Positions 52,499-61,058 of a stretch of 64,000 bases of DNA are shown here, piece after piece. The stretch is from Clostridiales bacterium (lineage in GTDB: Bacteria; Bacillota; Clostridia; Oscillospirales; Oscillospiraceae). How positions within the stretch are numbered: position 1 is the stretch's first letter; every line of letters begins with the position of its first letter. A program made the position numbers and the translations under genes. The notes under the pieces are model-generated. The model saw nothing but the letters and a program-made list of their open reading frames with translations. It was not told the origin of the DNA and made no database searches. The stretch lies in assembly GCA_012719035.1 (NCBI GenBank), contig JAAYBD010000026.1, positions 57,641 through 121,640 on the forward strand. Direction: 5' to 3'.

Positions 52499-53431
52499 AT
52501 GGGTAAGTATATCGCCAAACGTTTGCTGCAGCTCATCCCGCTTTTATTTATCGTATCCATTCTGGCGTTCGGGTTGGTGCGTATTCTGCCCGGAGGAGCC
52601 GCCGCTGCCTATCTGACCGCAAGGAACATCGCGCCGACAAAAGAATCCATTGCCGCCGCCGAAGAATACTTAGGATTAAACCAGCCTCTGCTCACTCAGT
52701 ATTTGCTGTGGCTTAAAAAGGCAGCAAGCTTTGATTTCGGTATATCTTATGCCACGAACAAAGCCATCACGCCCGAAATATTCGGCGCGCTGCGCAATAC
52801 GATGGGGCTTGCGGCAATGGCTGTGGTATGGCTTATTCTGATCAGCGTGCCGCTCGGGATATTTTCTGCAAAGAAGCCAAACGGTGCCTTTGACCACTTT
52901 TCCAGAGGATTTGCTTTTCTTTGCGCTTCAGCCCCTTCTTTTCTTGTCGGCTTTCTGTTTGTCCTTTTGTTTTCCGTTAAGCTCAAGCTGCTTCCGTCAT
53001 TCGGAAAGAAAGATTTTACAAGCTATTTAATGCCCTCGCTTACGCTCGCTTTGGGATATATTGCGTCCTATTCCCGCATCCTGCGAAACAGCCTTCTGGA
53101 AAATATGGGCTCGACAAACGTGCTCTACGCCAGAGCAAGAGGACTAACGGAAAAACGGATATTCCGCGCGCACACCCTGCGCAATTCCATGATACCGGTT
53201 ATAAGCAATTTCTGTCTCAGTATCGGGGGAATGCTTGCAGGAAGCGTGATTGTTGAGAGCGTTTTTTCCTGGCCGGGTATGGGACGGCTCATCATCGGCT
53301 CGATAGAAGCGCGGGATTATCCGATGATACAGGCGTATATCGTCATAATGGCCTTGCTGTACATCACCGTAAATCTTTCGGCGGATATTCTTTGCGCAGC
53401 AATAAACCCGAAAATCCGATATGAGGCATGA
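52499..53431 (+). CDS. NikB/DppB-type ABC permease
   Basis: 310 residues, about six membrane helices with the BPD inner-membrane motif (ENMGSTNVLYARARGLTEKRIFRAHTLRNSMIPVISN). ATG 52499 with AAAGGGGA upstream. Pairs with the 53428 permease and the 50778 binding protein. Confidence 0.88.
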   Translation: MGKYIAKRLLQLIPLLFIVSILAFGLVRILPGGAAAAYLTARNIAPTKESIAAAEEYLGLNQPLLTQYLLWLKKAASFDFGISYATNKAITPEIFGALRNTMGLAAMAVVWLILISVPLGIFSAKKPNGAFDHFSRGFAFLCASAPSFLVGFLFVLLFSVKLKLLPSFGKKDFTSYLMPSLTLALGYIASYSRILRNSLLENMGSTNVLYARARGLTEKRIFRAHTLRNSMIPVISNFCLSIGGMLAGSVIVESVFSWPGMGRLIIGSIEARDYPMIQAYIVIMALLYITVNLSADILCAAINPKIRYEA

Positions 53432-54267
53432 ATATGAAAACAAGGCTGATTCTAAAAAGAATGTATAGAAGAAAAAGTGTTGCTTTTTTTACGGTAATCC
53501 TTTTGATTATTGTCCTTTCCTCAATTGCCGCCCCTTTTATCGCGCCAAACGATGTTTATAAAACCGACCTTTTGAATAGATTTGCAGCTCCAAGTGCTCA
53601 GTTTCCGTTTGGTACGGACGAACTGGGCCGCTGCATATTCTCCCGCATCCTGTTCGGCGGGAGAGCCTCGCTTGCTTATGCTCTGATTGCAACTTCAATT
53701 GCCTCTGTAATCGGAACGACTGTCGGCATGATTTCCGGTTATAAGGGGGGCTGGGTCGATGGGCTGATCATGCGCATCTGCGACATTATGTACTCGTTTC
53801 CCCACCTTGTCATAACTCTTGTTATCGTTGCGGTACTGGGAAGCGGGATATACAACATACTAATCGCCATGCTTGTAACGCAGTGGCTGTATTACGCGAG
53901 GATGAGCAGGAGTCTGACAATAAATATCCGAAATCAGGACTTCGTAGCAGCCGCGCGTTCCAGCGGTTCATCCGCATTCAAGATAATATTCAAGCACATC
54001 CTGCCAAACATCATCCCTCAAATGATTGCGATTACAACGATTGATTTTGGGCACACAATTTTAACGATTTCCGGGCTTTCCTTTCTTGGGCTCGGCGTGC
54101 AGCCCCCCTCGCCGGAATGGGGCGCACTCATAAACGGGGCAAGAGACTTTATCTATACCGATATAAAACTGCTCCTGTGGCCCGGCTTTATCATACTGTT
54201 GGTCGTACTTTCCGTAAACGTCATCGGCGATAATCTTCGGGACGCACTGGATATGAAAATGGATTGA
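53428..54267 (+). CDS. NikC/DppC-type ABC permease
   Basis: 279 residues, N-terminal helix then FGTDELGRCIFSRILFGGRASL and the permease EAA-loop NQDFVAAARSSGSSAFKIIFKHILPNIIPQ. Overlaps the previous permease by 4 bases. Immediately downstream lies only the start of an ATPase gene (54275-54346), so the importer probably borrows an ATPase, such as the fused one at 55574. Confidence 0.88.
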   Translation: MNMKTRLILKRMYRRKSVAFFTVILLIIVLSSIAAPFIAPNDVYKTDLLNRFAAPSAQFPFGTDELGRCIFSRILFGGRASLAYALIATSIASVIGTTVGMISGYKGGWVDGLIMRICDIMYSFPHLVITLVIVAVLGSGIYNILIAMLVTQWLYYARMSRSLTINIRNQDFVAAARSSGSSAFKIIFKHILPNIIPQMIAITTIDFGHTILTISGLSFLGLGVQPPSPEWGALINGARDFIYTDIKLLLWPGFIILLVVLSVNVIGDNLRDALDMKMD

Positions 54268-54274
54268 AAGGTGT

Positions 54275-54346
54275 ATGACTATGGAAGCTGTTTTGGAAGT
54301 TAAAAACCTCAATATAAGGCTTTTTATTGCAGGTTTGAGATCCTAA
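54275..54346 (+). pseudogene. Truncated nikD/dppD ATPase remnant
   Basis: After the permease stop, AAAGGTGT and ATG 54275 begin a frame reading MTMEAVLEVKNLNIRL, the normal N-terminus of a NikD/DppD-type ATPase. It loses similarity after about 16 residues and stops at 54346. The rest of the ATPase genes expected here is gone, replaced by about 40 bases and the end of the opposite-strand flavodoxin gene. A deletion or recombination has probably removed them. Confidence 0.7.
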
Positions 54347-54385
54347 GGCACGGATTTCCCGCAAAAATCAAAGCTTCAGGCATAG

Positions 54386-54892
54386 TCAGTCCTGCTTTGA
54401 AAAAAGCTCTATGCTCTTTTTTGCGACCCTGTTGCCAAACAGCTTAAACGTTTCGGAATCTTTGTCCGGATCACTCATCAGCGCAAAAGGTCCGATATGG
54501 ATATACGGGCGTCCGAACTCCATACCGGATGAATAGGCAAGCATTCCGCGGGTCATAGAATGCTGGAGGACTGTGAGCATAGCTAAATCTGCTCCGCCCC
54601 ACATATGACCTGCAGTTGCAAAGCAGGCTGCGAGCTTGCCGCCAAGTTTGCAGTCAAAGCTTGTATCAAAGAATTTTTTCATCTGCCAGCACATGTTTGC
54701 CATATAACAAGGCGTTCCAAAAATAACCGCCGAACTTTCGTTAATGAAATCCTTGTCGATATTTTCTTCATTTATAATATTCATAAGCGAAACTTCGATG
54801 CTCTTGTCCGCCTCAAGTATGCCTTCGCGCACAATCCCTGCCATTTTCTCTGTGTGACCAGTCTCACTGAAATACAAAATCGTAATTTTCAC
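54386..54892 (-). CDS. Flavodoxin-like FMN protein
   Basis: 168 residues. ILYFSETGHTEKMAGIVREGI (about 4-24) is the FMN phosphate-binding loop, and IFGTPCYMANMCWQMKKFFD and FATAGHMWGGADLAMLTVLQHSM fit the WrbA/flavodoxin class. It carries electrons or reduces quinone-like compounds. It lies downstream of the FmdE gene, separated by a terminator-like hairpin (54940-54975). Confidence 0.82.
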   Translation of the reverse strand: MKITILYFSETGHTEKMAGIVREGILEADKSIEVSLMNIINEENIDKDFINESSAVIFGTPCYMANMCWQMKKFFDTSFDCKLGGKLAACFATAGHMWGGADLAMLTVLQHSMTRGMLAYSSGMEFGRPYIHIGPFALMSDPDKDSETFKLFGNRVAKKSIELFSKQD

Positions 54893-54939
54893 AGGCGTTT
54901 CCTTTCTTTTATCCTCCGCAGGCTTTTTGATTCAGCAAA

Positions 54940-54975
54940 GAAGCCACATGACCGCAAAGCGGTTTCTGTGGCTTC
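54940..54975 (-). terminator. Terminator-like hairpin after FmdE gene
   Basis: On the minus strand GAAGCCACA pairs with TGTGGCTTC and an inner ACCGC/GCGGT stem; a short T-run (TTTG) follows. It lies between the FmdE and flavodoxin genes and probably ends or weakens the upstream transcript. Confidence 0.55.
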
Positions 54976-55023
54976 AGCTTATATATTATGCTTTGCAAAA
55001 CGGCGCTTGTCTATGCAATAAAA

Positions 55024-55554
55024 TCAGACCTTAAATCTGTCATATTCGACAAAGCAGTCAAGGCAGAGCTTCTTGTCGCCCTGAAGCCTTATCCAGTTTT
55101 CCCCGGTCTTTTCCCCGCAGCAATCACAGACATATGAATTGAAAAGCCTTGCTCTCTCGGGCAGCTGTATTTTTGCTTCCTTAACTTCAAACAGCTCTGA
55201 GGGTTCGCGTTCCTGAAGATACTTAAAGGAATCTTCCCTTGACATTTCCGCGGGAGTCGGCTTGAGCACAAGGCGAACTGCCTTGCCGCTGTTTCTCTCG
55301 TAGAACGAAAATGCCTGCTTGCCTCTCATATGAAACAGCAAATTTCCCTTGCCCACGCTGCAGCCCAGCAAAACCTGAATCGCATCTACTCCGCAGGCAT
55401 CGTTTTCTGAAATACAGACCACATTTTCGTCCTGTGAAAAGGTCAGCCCCAGAAGATCAATGGCGTAAAGAGCTGCTTTATAGCCGATTGTAAGTCCTCC
55501 GCATTCATGTCCGTGGAATGCGACACATCTGTCCCACTGTGATTGTTTGCACAT
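55024..55554 (-). CDS. FmdE-family protein
   Basis: 176 residues with the FmdE domain (CVAFHGHECGGLTIGYKAALYA, SENDACGVDAIQVLLGCSVGKGNLLF) and a C-terminal zinc-ribbon-like tail (CDCCGEKTGENWIRLQGDKKLCLDC). FmdE-type proteins are linked with molybdopterin/tungsten enzymes or metal handling; the exact activity is unknown. ATG 55554 with GGAAA upstream, 19 bases after the fused ATPase stop. It belongs to the second importer operon. Confidence 0.82.
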   Translation of the reverse strand: MCKQSQWDRCVAFHGHECGGLTIGYKAALYAIDLLGLTFSQDENVVCISENDACGVDAIQVLLGCSVGKGNLLFHMRGKQAFSFYERNSGKAVRLVLKPTPAEMSREDSFKYLQEREPSELFEVKEAKIQLPERARLFNSYVCDCCGEKTGENWIRLQGDKKLCLDCFVEYDRFKV

Positions 55555-55573
55555 AATTATTTTTTCCTTTCTG

Positions 55574-57277
55574 TTACAAGTCTGCACACATAAGCAGACG
55601 TTTTGTATATTCGCTATTTGGATGCTGAAACACCGAGAGCGCCGAACCTTCCTCGATTATTTCACCATTTTTCATGATATAGACTCTGTCCGCAATTTTT
55701 CTTGCCAAAGACAGGTCGTGAGTAATGTACAGCATCGAGAAGCCCTTTGAATTCTGCAAACCCTTCAAAAGACGAAGAATATTCGCCTGTGTAGATGGGT
55801 CGAGCATAGAGCTTATCTCATCCGCTATTAGCAGTTTCGGCTTCATGACAAGGCTTCTTGCTATTGCAACCCTTTGCCGCTGACCGCCGCTGAGCATAAA
55901 ACACTTTTTTAAGTAGAAACATTCGTCAGACGGAAGCTGAACATCTCGCAGGACTTGGGTAACCATTTCAAGCCGCTCCTCGGGCGTTCCGATTTTCAGC
56001 AGCTTTAACGGCTCCTCTATCGCCTGAAATATGGTAAAGTGCTCATTGATTGAAGAAAAGGAGTCCTGAAAGGTTATCTGAACACCGCCCTGCCGTCTTG
56101 TAGCGGCAAAGCCCCGCAGTTTCTCTCCTTCATAAACCACCTCTCCGCCATCCTTTTCGAGCATGCCGCAAAGAATATTGGCAAGTGTGGTTTTTCCCGA
56201 GCCCGACTCTCCGATAAGAGCAACAACCTCGCCGGAGCGTATGCAAATATCAACGTTCCTGCACGCGGCGACCTTTCTTCCCTTGACATAAAAGTCTTTA
56301 GAGATTCCGCACCCTTCCATGACCTTTACCACACCTCCCCTGTTGCAGGCAACGGCATGGCATTCGCCGCATTCTTTAAGCTGCGGCTTTACTTTCGCGC
56401 ACATATCGATGCACTGGCTGCACCTTGATCGAAATGGACAGCCAATCGAATTATAGGGTACATCCTCCTGCGGAATTCCCCATAGATCCCGGAAGCTATT
56501 TATTTGCGTCGATGAATTTATAAGACCTCTCGTATATGGATGTGTTGGAGAGAAAATTACATCCTCGGTTTTTCCATACTCCACGACATTGCCGAGATAC
56601 ATGACCATGGTTTGATCGGTAAGCTTCTGAATTGTGCTCATTTCGTGAGATGACACAATAAGAGAAAAGTTCTTCTCCTTTTGAAGCCTGTCAATCAGCC
56701 CAATTATTTCGCTTTTTGCAATAGCATCCAGTGCTGTTGTAGGCTCGTCAACAATTAAAACCTCAGGGTCACAGGACAGAGCCATCGCAATGAGCACCCG
56801 CTGTCTCATTCCTCCCGACAGTTGATTAGGATAACTCTCCGCCCATTTCGGGTCAAGCCCCACCTCGTTTAACAGTTCAGCCATTCTTGCGGCAGCCTTG
56901 TCTTTTGAAAAATGCATATGCCTGTCAATACACTCAATGATCTGCTCCCGCACAGTTAGGACGGGGTTCAATATATCAAGGCTGTTCTGGAAGACTATGG
57001 CTATCTTTTTCCAGCGAAAATCGTCCCGCCGGGCATCAGTGATGGCTTGAATATCGATATCATTATAGAATATTTGCCCCGAAACATCAGCATATTTTCC
57101 AAGCAGTCCCATAATCGCCAAAGAAGTTGTTGTCTTTCCGCTGCCTGATTCGCCTATAATACCAAGCCGTCCGCCCTGTTCGAGCGTAAATGACATCCCG
57201 CTGACGGCGTTTGTCTCGCAGACCGGTGTTCTGTATGTAACGCTTACATCCTGAAGCGTTATTGCCCCTTTATTCAT
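55574..57277 (-). CDS. Fused dual ATPase of nickel/oligopeptide ABC importer
   Basis: 567 residues containing two full ABC ATPases in one chain: the first (1-270) with Walker A GESGSGKTTTSLA, signature LSGGMRQR and Walker B VLIVDEPTTALD, followed by the Cys-rich oligopeptide C-terminal region (CPFRSRCSQCIDMC); the second (about 325-560) with GESGSGKTTLAN, LSGGQRQRVAIARS and LLIADEISSMLD. It corresponds to a NikD-NikE or DppD-DppF fusion. Probably serves the 57289-60679 importer and perhaps the ATPase-less one at 50778-54267. Confidence 0.9.
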   Translation of the reverse strand: MNKGAITLQDVSVTYRTPVCETNAVSGMSFTLEQGGRLGIIGESGSGKTTTSLAIMGLLGKYADVSGQIFYNDIDIQAITDARRDDFRWKKIAIVFQNSLDILNPVLTVREQIIECIDRHMHFSKDKAAARMAELLNEVGLDPKWAESYPNQLSGGMRQRVLIAMALSCDPEVLIVDEPTTALDAIAKSEIIGLIDRLQKEKNFSLIVSSHEMSTIQKLTDQTMVMYLGNVVEYGKTEDVIFSPTHPYTRGLINSSTQINSFRDLWGIPQEDVPYNSIGCPFRSRCSQCIDMCAKVKPQLKECGECHAVACNRGGVVKVMEGCGISKDFYVKGRKVAACRNVDICIRSGEVVALIGESGSGKTTLANILCGMLEKDGGEVVYEGEKLRGFAATRRQGGVQITFQDSFSSINEHFTIFQAIEEPLKLLKIGTPEERLEMVTQVLRDVQLPSDECFYLKKCFMLSGGQRQRVAIARSLVMKPKLLIADEISSMLDPSTQANILRLLKGLQNSKGFSMLYITHDLSLARKIADRVYIMKNGEIIEEGSALSVFQHPNSEYTKRLLMCADL

Positions 57278-57288
57278 AGTTCACCCCG

Positions 57289-58125
57289 CTAAAGCTTAAC
57301 GTCAAGAAACTTCTCCGCATCCCGTGCTATAAAAGATATTGCCAGCACAGTCAGAGTTATTGCGGCGAAAGGACTTACCAGCCACCACTTCCAAAAATCA
57401 GTAAAGTATATTCCTTTGAAGCTTATTGCATGGTTTAATATCAATCCCCAGCTCTTTGCGGTGGGGTCGCCGAGTCCAAGAAATGAAAGGCTCGCCTCCG
57501 ATACGATTCCTCTGTTTACAAGTCTGATGAAGCTGACCATTACAACAGGAAATATTTCGGGCAAAAAATGCCTGAAAGTCAGGTAAAAAATGCCCGCACC
57601 ATAGCTTTCGGCAACAAGAACATGTTTTTCCGTTTTGAGCGATATGACTTTGGACCGCGCAATTCGAGCAGGTCCGGTCCATGAAAAAACCGCAAGCACA
57701 AAGATGATATTCTGTATGCCCGCACCAAAAAACACACCCATGACAATCATTAGGGGAAGGCTTGGAATGGCTATCAGGATGTCCGATACACGCATTACAA
57801 ACTTGTCGAAAAACCCGCCGTAGTATCCGCATATTATCCCTATAAAACTACCGGCAATTCCCGAAAGAAGCGCGCTGAAAATGCCGATCGTGAGACTCAG
57901 CTTTGCTCCCTCGCAGATCTGCGCCCACAAGTCAATGCCCAAATCATCGGTTCCAAGCAAATGTTCGGTGTTTGGCGGAACAAAAGCCGAATCTGACGGA
58001 ACGAAAGCCGAATGTCTGGAAAAAGCCGTACCAAAGACTGCAACAAAAAAGACTAATGCTATCATCAGCATCGAAATTTTCCCGCTGATGCTGCTGCTTT
58101 TATAGAATAACAAAAAGTTTTTCAT
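57289..58125 (-). CDS. NikC/DppC-type ABC permease
   Basis: 278 residues, with LLGTDDLGIDLWAQICEGAKLSLTIG and the permease signature around LVAESYGAGIFYLTFRHFLPEI. Overlaps the next permease by 4 bases and precedes the fused ATPase by 11 bases. Confidence 0.88.
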   Translation of the reverse strand: MKNFLLFYKSSSISGKISMLMIALVFFVAVFGTAFSRHSAFVPSDSAFVPPNTEHLLGTDDLGIDLWAQICEGAKLSLTIGIFSALLSGIAGSFIGIICGYYGGFFDKFVMRVSDILIAIPSLPLMIVMGVFFGAGIQNIIFVLAVFSWTGPARIARSKVISLKTEKHVLVAESYGAGIFYLTFRHFLPEIFPVVMVSFIRLVNRGIVSEASLSFLGLGDPTAKSWGLILNHAISFKGIYFTDFWKWWLVSPFAAITLTVLAISFIARDAEKFLDVKL

Positions 58126-59099
58126 AATTCTACCCTTGGATCAAGCTTTCCGTATATTATATCAGCAATCATATTCATTACAAGGACTGTAAAGGCAAAA
58201 AACAAAAATATCCCTTGAATAAGCGTGTAGTCCCTGTATGTAATTGCCTGCCGCATCAGTGTCCCAAGTCCGGGATAATTAAAAACGTTTTCAATCAGCA
58301 CAGCTCCTCCGAAGATGGTTCCAAGGCTCATGCAAAGCCTTGTAATAATAGGCAGCATCGCATTTTTTAAAGCGTGTACATACAAAACGCGCTTTTTAAG
58401 AAGTCCCTTGGCTCTTGCCGTTACTATATAGTCCTTGGAAAGTACGGATATCATGCTGTTTCTGGAAAGCAGATAAAATTCGCCGATATGGGCAAGCGTC
58501 AGCGTCAGCACCGGAAGAAAGGCATGGTAAAGTATGTCCCTAAGCTTTTCAAATCCGCTTTCATATGTTGCAAAAGCCTTCATAGCTCCCGACAGCGGGA
58601 ACCAGCCCAGCTTCCCCGCAAGAAAAAACAAAAAGAATACACCTATTAAAAATGACGGTATCTGTGAAAAAATCGTTATCAGCGCGTAAGAAACCCTGTC
58701 AAATATTCCGCTTCGCTTATAAGCTGACATACATCCTATAAGACAGCCCAGCAAACAGCTCAGCAGAAGAGACGATATGGCGATGGGAAGGGTGTAAACG
58801 ATACGCCCTCCCACCAAATTCAAAACAGTGTCATTGAAATAAATGCTATAGCCAAAATCCCCGCGCAGAGTGTTGCCAAGATAGTTCAAATATTGCTCCG
58901 GCAGCGGCTTGTCAAGACCGTAATATGCCTTTAAACGGGCTACCTCTTCATCCGTGTATACAGTGCTTACGCTGTTCTCCTCGGAGGAAACAAAGGTAAA
59001 CGGATCTCCTGGCATTATTCTTGGAATAAAAAAATTCAGTGTGATTATTGCAAATAGCGTTATCAGATATTCCGGTATTCTTTTTCTGAATATTCTCAT
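58122..59099 (-). CDS. NikB/DppB-type ABC permease
   Basis: 325 residues; N-terminal helix then the conserved permease loop SKDYIVTARAKGLLKKRVLYVHALKNAMLPIITR. Overlaps the binding-protein gene by 4 bases. Confidence 0.88.
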   Translation of the reverse strand: MRIFRKRIPEYLITLFAIITLNFFIPRIMPGDPFTFVSSEENSVSTVYTDEEVARLKAYYGLDKPLPEQYLNYLGNTLRGDFGYSIYFNDTVLNLVGGRIVYTLPIAISSLLLSCLLGCLIGCMSAYKRSGIFDRVSYALITIFSQIPSFLIGVFFLFFLAGKLGWFPLSGAMKAFATYESGFEKLRDILYHAFLPVLTLTLAHIGEFYLLSRNSMISVLSKDYIVTARAKGLLKKRVLYVHALKNAMLPIITRLCMSLGTIFGGAVLIENVFNYPGLGTLMRQAITYRDYTLIQGIFLFFAFTVLVMNMIADIIYGKLDPRVEL

Positions 59100-60679
59100 T
59101 TTTCGGCAAGATAGGATATCTTAGGATGCGTAGTCTCATGGTGGTCAAACATGTATGTCCATCCATCATACTTCGCGGGTCTGTAAACGGACATTCCGGT
59201 GGTATTGTACAGGGGAAGCTGAGGAACCTCGTCTGCAATCACGTTCTGAAGTTCATATACGATTTTCATTCTCTTCGCCTGATCTGTTTCCAAAAGCTGC
59301 TCATCGCAAAGCTTATTGATCTGTTCGTTGCTGTACCCCGGAATCGCGCCATAAGCATATTGACTTAGCAGGAGTTCCGGATCTCCGCCCCAACCGCCGT
59401 AGCCGTTGAGTATGAGCTGGTATTCTCCGTTTTTGTACATGGAGTCTCTGGTTTTGGAGTCAACGCTTTCAACTGTAATGTTAATTCCAACATCCGCCAG
59501 ATTGAGTTTTATAAGTTCAGCCATTCTCACCTCATCGTTTGACGATGAAATGGTAAGTTTAAAGTCATATGTCTTTCCGTCCAGCAAATCCTTTGCCTTC
59601 TCGGGATCAAACTCATATGCCTTGACATTCTTGTTGTACCACACGCTCTGCTGGGGTATATATCCCTCGCCGGGCAGAATTGCGGCTCCTCTGGCAACCT
59701 TGTCTATAAGGTCAGTTCTGTTGATAGCATAGGCAATAGCCTTTCTAACATTTATATCCTGCAATGCCGGTGCCTTTTCAAGATTAAAGCCCATCTTATA
59801 TCCCCAGAATCCGGGATTGTTAATTATCTTATATTCGTCCGAATGGGCATATTTTTCATAAACATCCGGTGTAATGCCTGTAAGGTCGATTTCACCGCTG
59901 TCAAAGGCAAGAATGCCATCGCTTACCGGTACGAACTGGATGACATCAACCTCTTGATTTTGTCCCCAATAATCCTTAAATGCCTCAAATTTATAGGTAC
60001 CCTGCTCTTTGTTATACTCAGTGATCATGTAGGGACCACAGCCAATTCCGCAGACTTCATCCGTAAATTCCTTGGGATTTTCAACGTTTTCCCATATGTG
60101 TTTCGGAATAATGCGCACAGAGCCGAGATTGTTCAGCATGGCAGCACTTTTCTGCGATAATGTCACAATGAAATTGTTGCCGTCGATTGTCATATCGGTG
60201 ATGATATTATTTTCTTTTCCCAGTGCCGTGCTTATGCCGCCGACAGGCGGATTTGCGGTCTGATATTCAAAGGAGAACAAAACATCCTCAGGGCTCATTT
60301 CTTCCCCGTCATGCCATTTTACGCCCTCGCGGATTTTGAATGTATAGGTCAATCCGTCTTCAGAGATATTATAATCCTCTGCAAGCCACGGAATGAGCCC
60401 CTCCTCGCCGTGCTCAAGAAGGCTGTCAAAAACAAGCCTCATTTTGAAGCTTCCGGGGCCTCTGGAGTAATGCAGATAGGGGGACGGATATCCGCAATCC
60501 CCGCCTGAGAGAGTAATTACCAGCGGCTCTTCCCTATCATTGTTTGCTTGTGATGATTCAACCGGTGATTTGCTTTCCTGATCGCCTGTATCGCCGGTTT
60601 TGCTGCCGCAGGCGGACAGGGAGAGCAGCATGGAAAGCGCCAATATAGGCAACAATATTTTTTTACCTAAATTTCTCAT
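59096..60679 (-). CDS. Solute-binding lipoprotein, nickel/peptide family
   Basis: 527 residues with a lipoprotein signal (LSAC, Cys24), then a Glu/Gln-rich linker and the SBP_bac_5 domain (YNISEDGLTYTFKIREGVKWHDGEEMSPEDVLFS, GCGPYMITEYNKEQGTYKFEAFKDYWGQ). The ligand class is open; NikA-like features are weaker than in the 50778 protein. ATG 60679 with AGGGAAG. It begins the operon with permeases, fused ATPase and FmdE gene. Confidence 0.85.
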   Translation of the reverse strand: MRNLGKKILLPILALSMLLSLSACGSKTGDTGDQESKSPVESSQANNDREEPLVITLSGGDCGYPSPYLHYSRGPGSFKMRLVFDSLLEHGEEGLIPWLAEDYNISEDGLTYTFKIREGVKWHDGEEMSPEDVLFSFEYQTANPPVGGISTALGKENNIITDMTIDGNNFIVTLSQKSAAMLNNLGSVRIIPKHIWENVENPKEFTDEVCGIGCGPYMITEYNKEQGTYKFEAFKDYWGQNQEVDVIQFVPVSDGILAFDSGEIDLTGITPDVYEKYAHSDEYKIINNPGFWGYKMGFNLEKAPALQDINVRKAIAYAINRTDLIDKVARGAAILPGEGYIPQQSVWYNKNVKAYEFDPEKAKDLLDGKTYDFKLTISSSNDEVRMAELIKLNLADVGINITVESVDSKTRDSMYKNGEYQLILNGYGGWGGDPELLLSQYAYGAIPGYSNEQINKLCDEQLLETDQAKRMKIVYELQNVIADEVPQLPLYNTTGMSVYRPAKYDGWTYMFDHHETTHPKISYLAEK

Positions 60680-61058
60680 TTCTTTCTTCCCTTCAATAGT
60701 TCCTCTTATATACTTGTTTCTCACAAAGGCAAAGACTATAAAAACTCTCTTCTATCCTTTGAGTTAATCCGGTGCGCATATATGCTTGCAAGCAGCGCAC
60801 TCAAAAGAAGATTATTACCATCGCTATTATAAATGTTAGCATTAGATATCTGTGTTAACAAGCCCCCATAGGGGTCGATTATTGTCAAATACCGGAAACC
60901 ACACCTTCATTTTAGTCAATAAATCACGCCGAACCCCCTGCATCCGCAATGAACACAGGGGGCCGTTATATATTCTGTTTTAATAATATCGCGGTATTCG
61001 CAATCGCAATAGACTGCCGTCATCGGGAAGATAAGCAAAAGAAAGCATCCGCGCCATA
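60680..61058. other. Intergenic region between ABC operon and calcium ATPase
   Basis: Holds a G/C hairpin (CCCCCTG 60934-60940 with CAGGGGG 60956-60962), not followed by a T-run, and no gene. Candidate promoters for the minus-strand genes could not be set with confidence. Confidence 0.45.
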
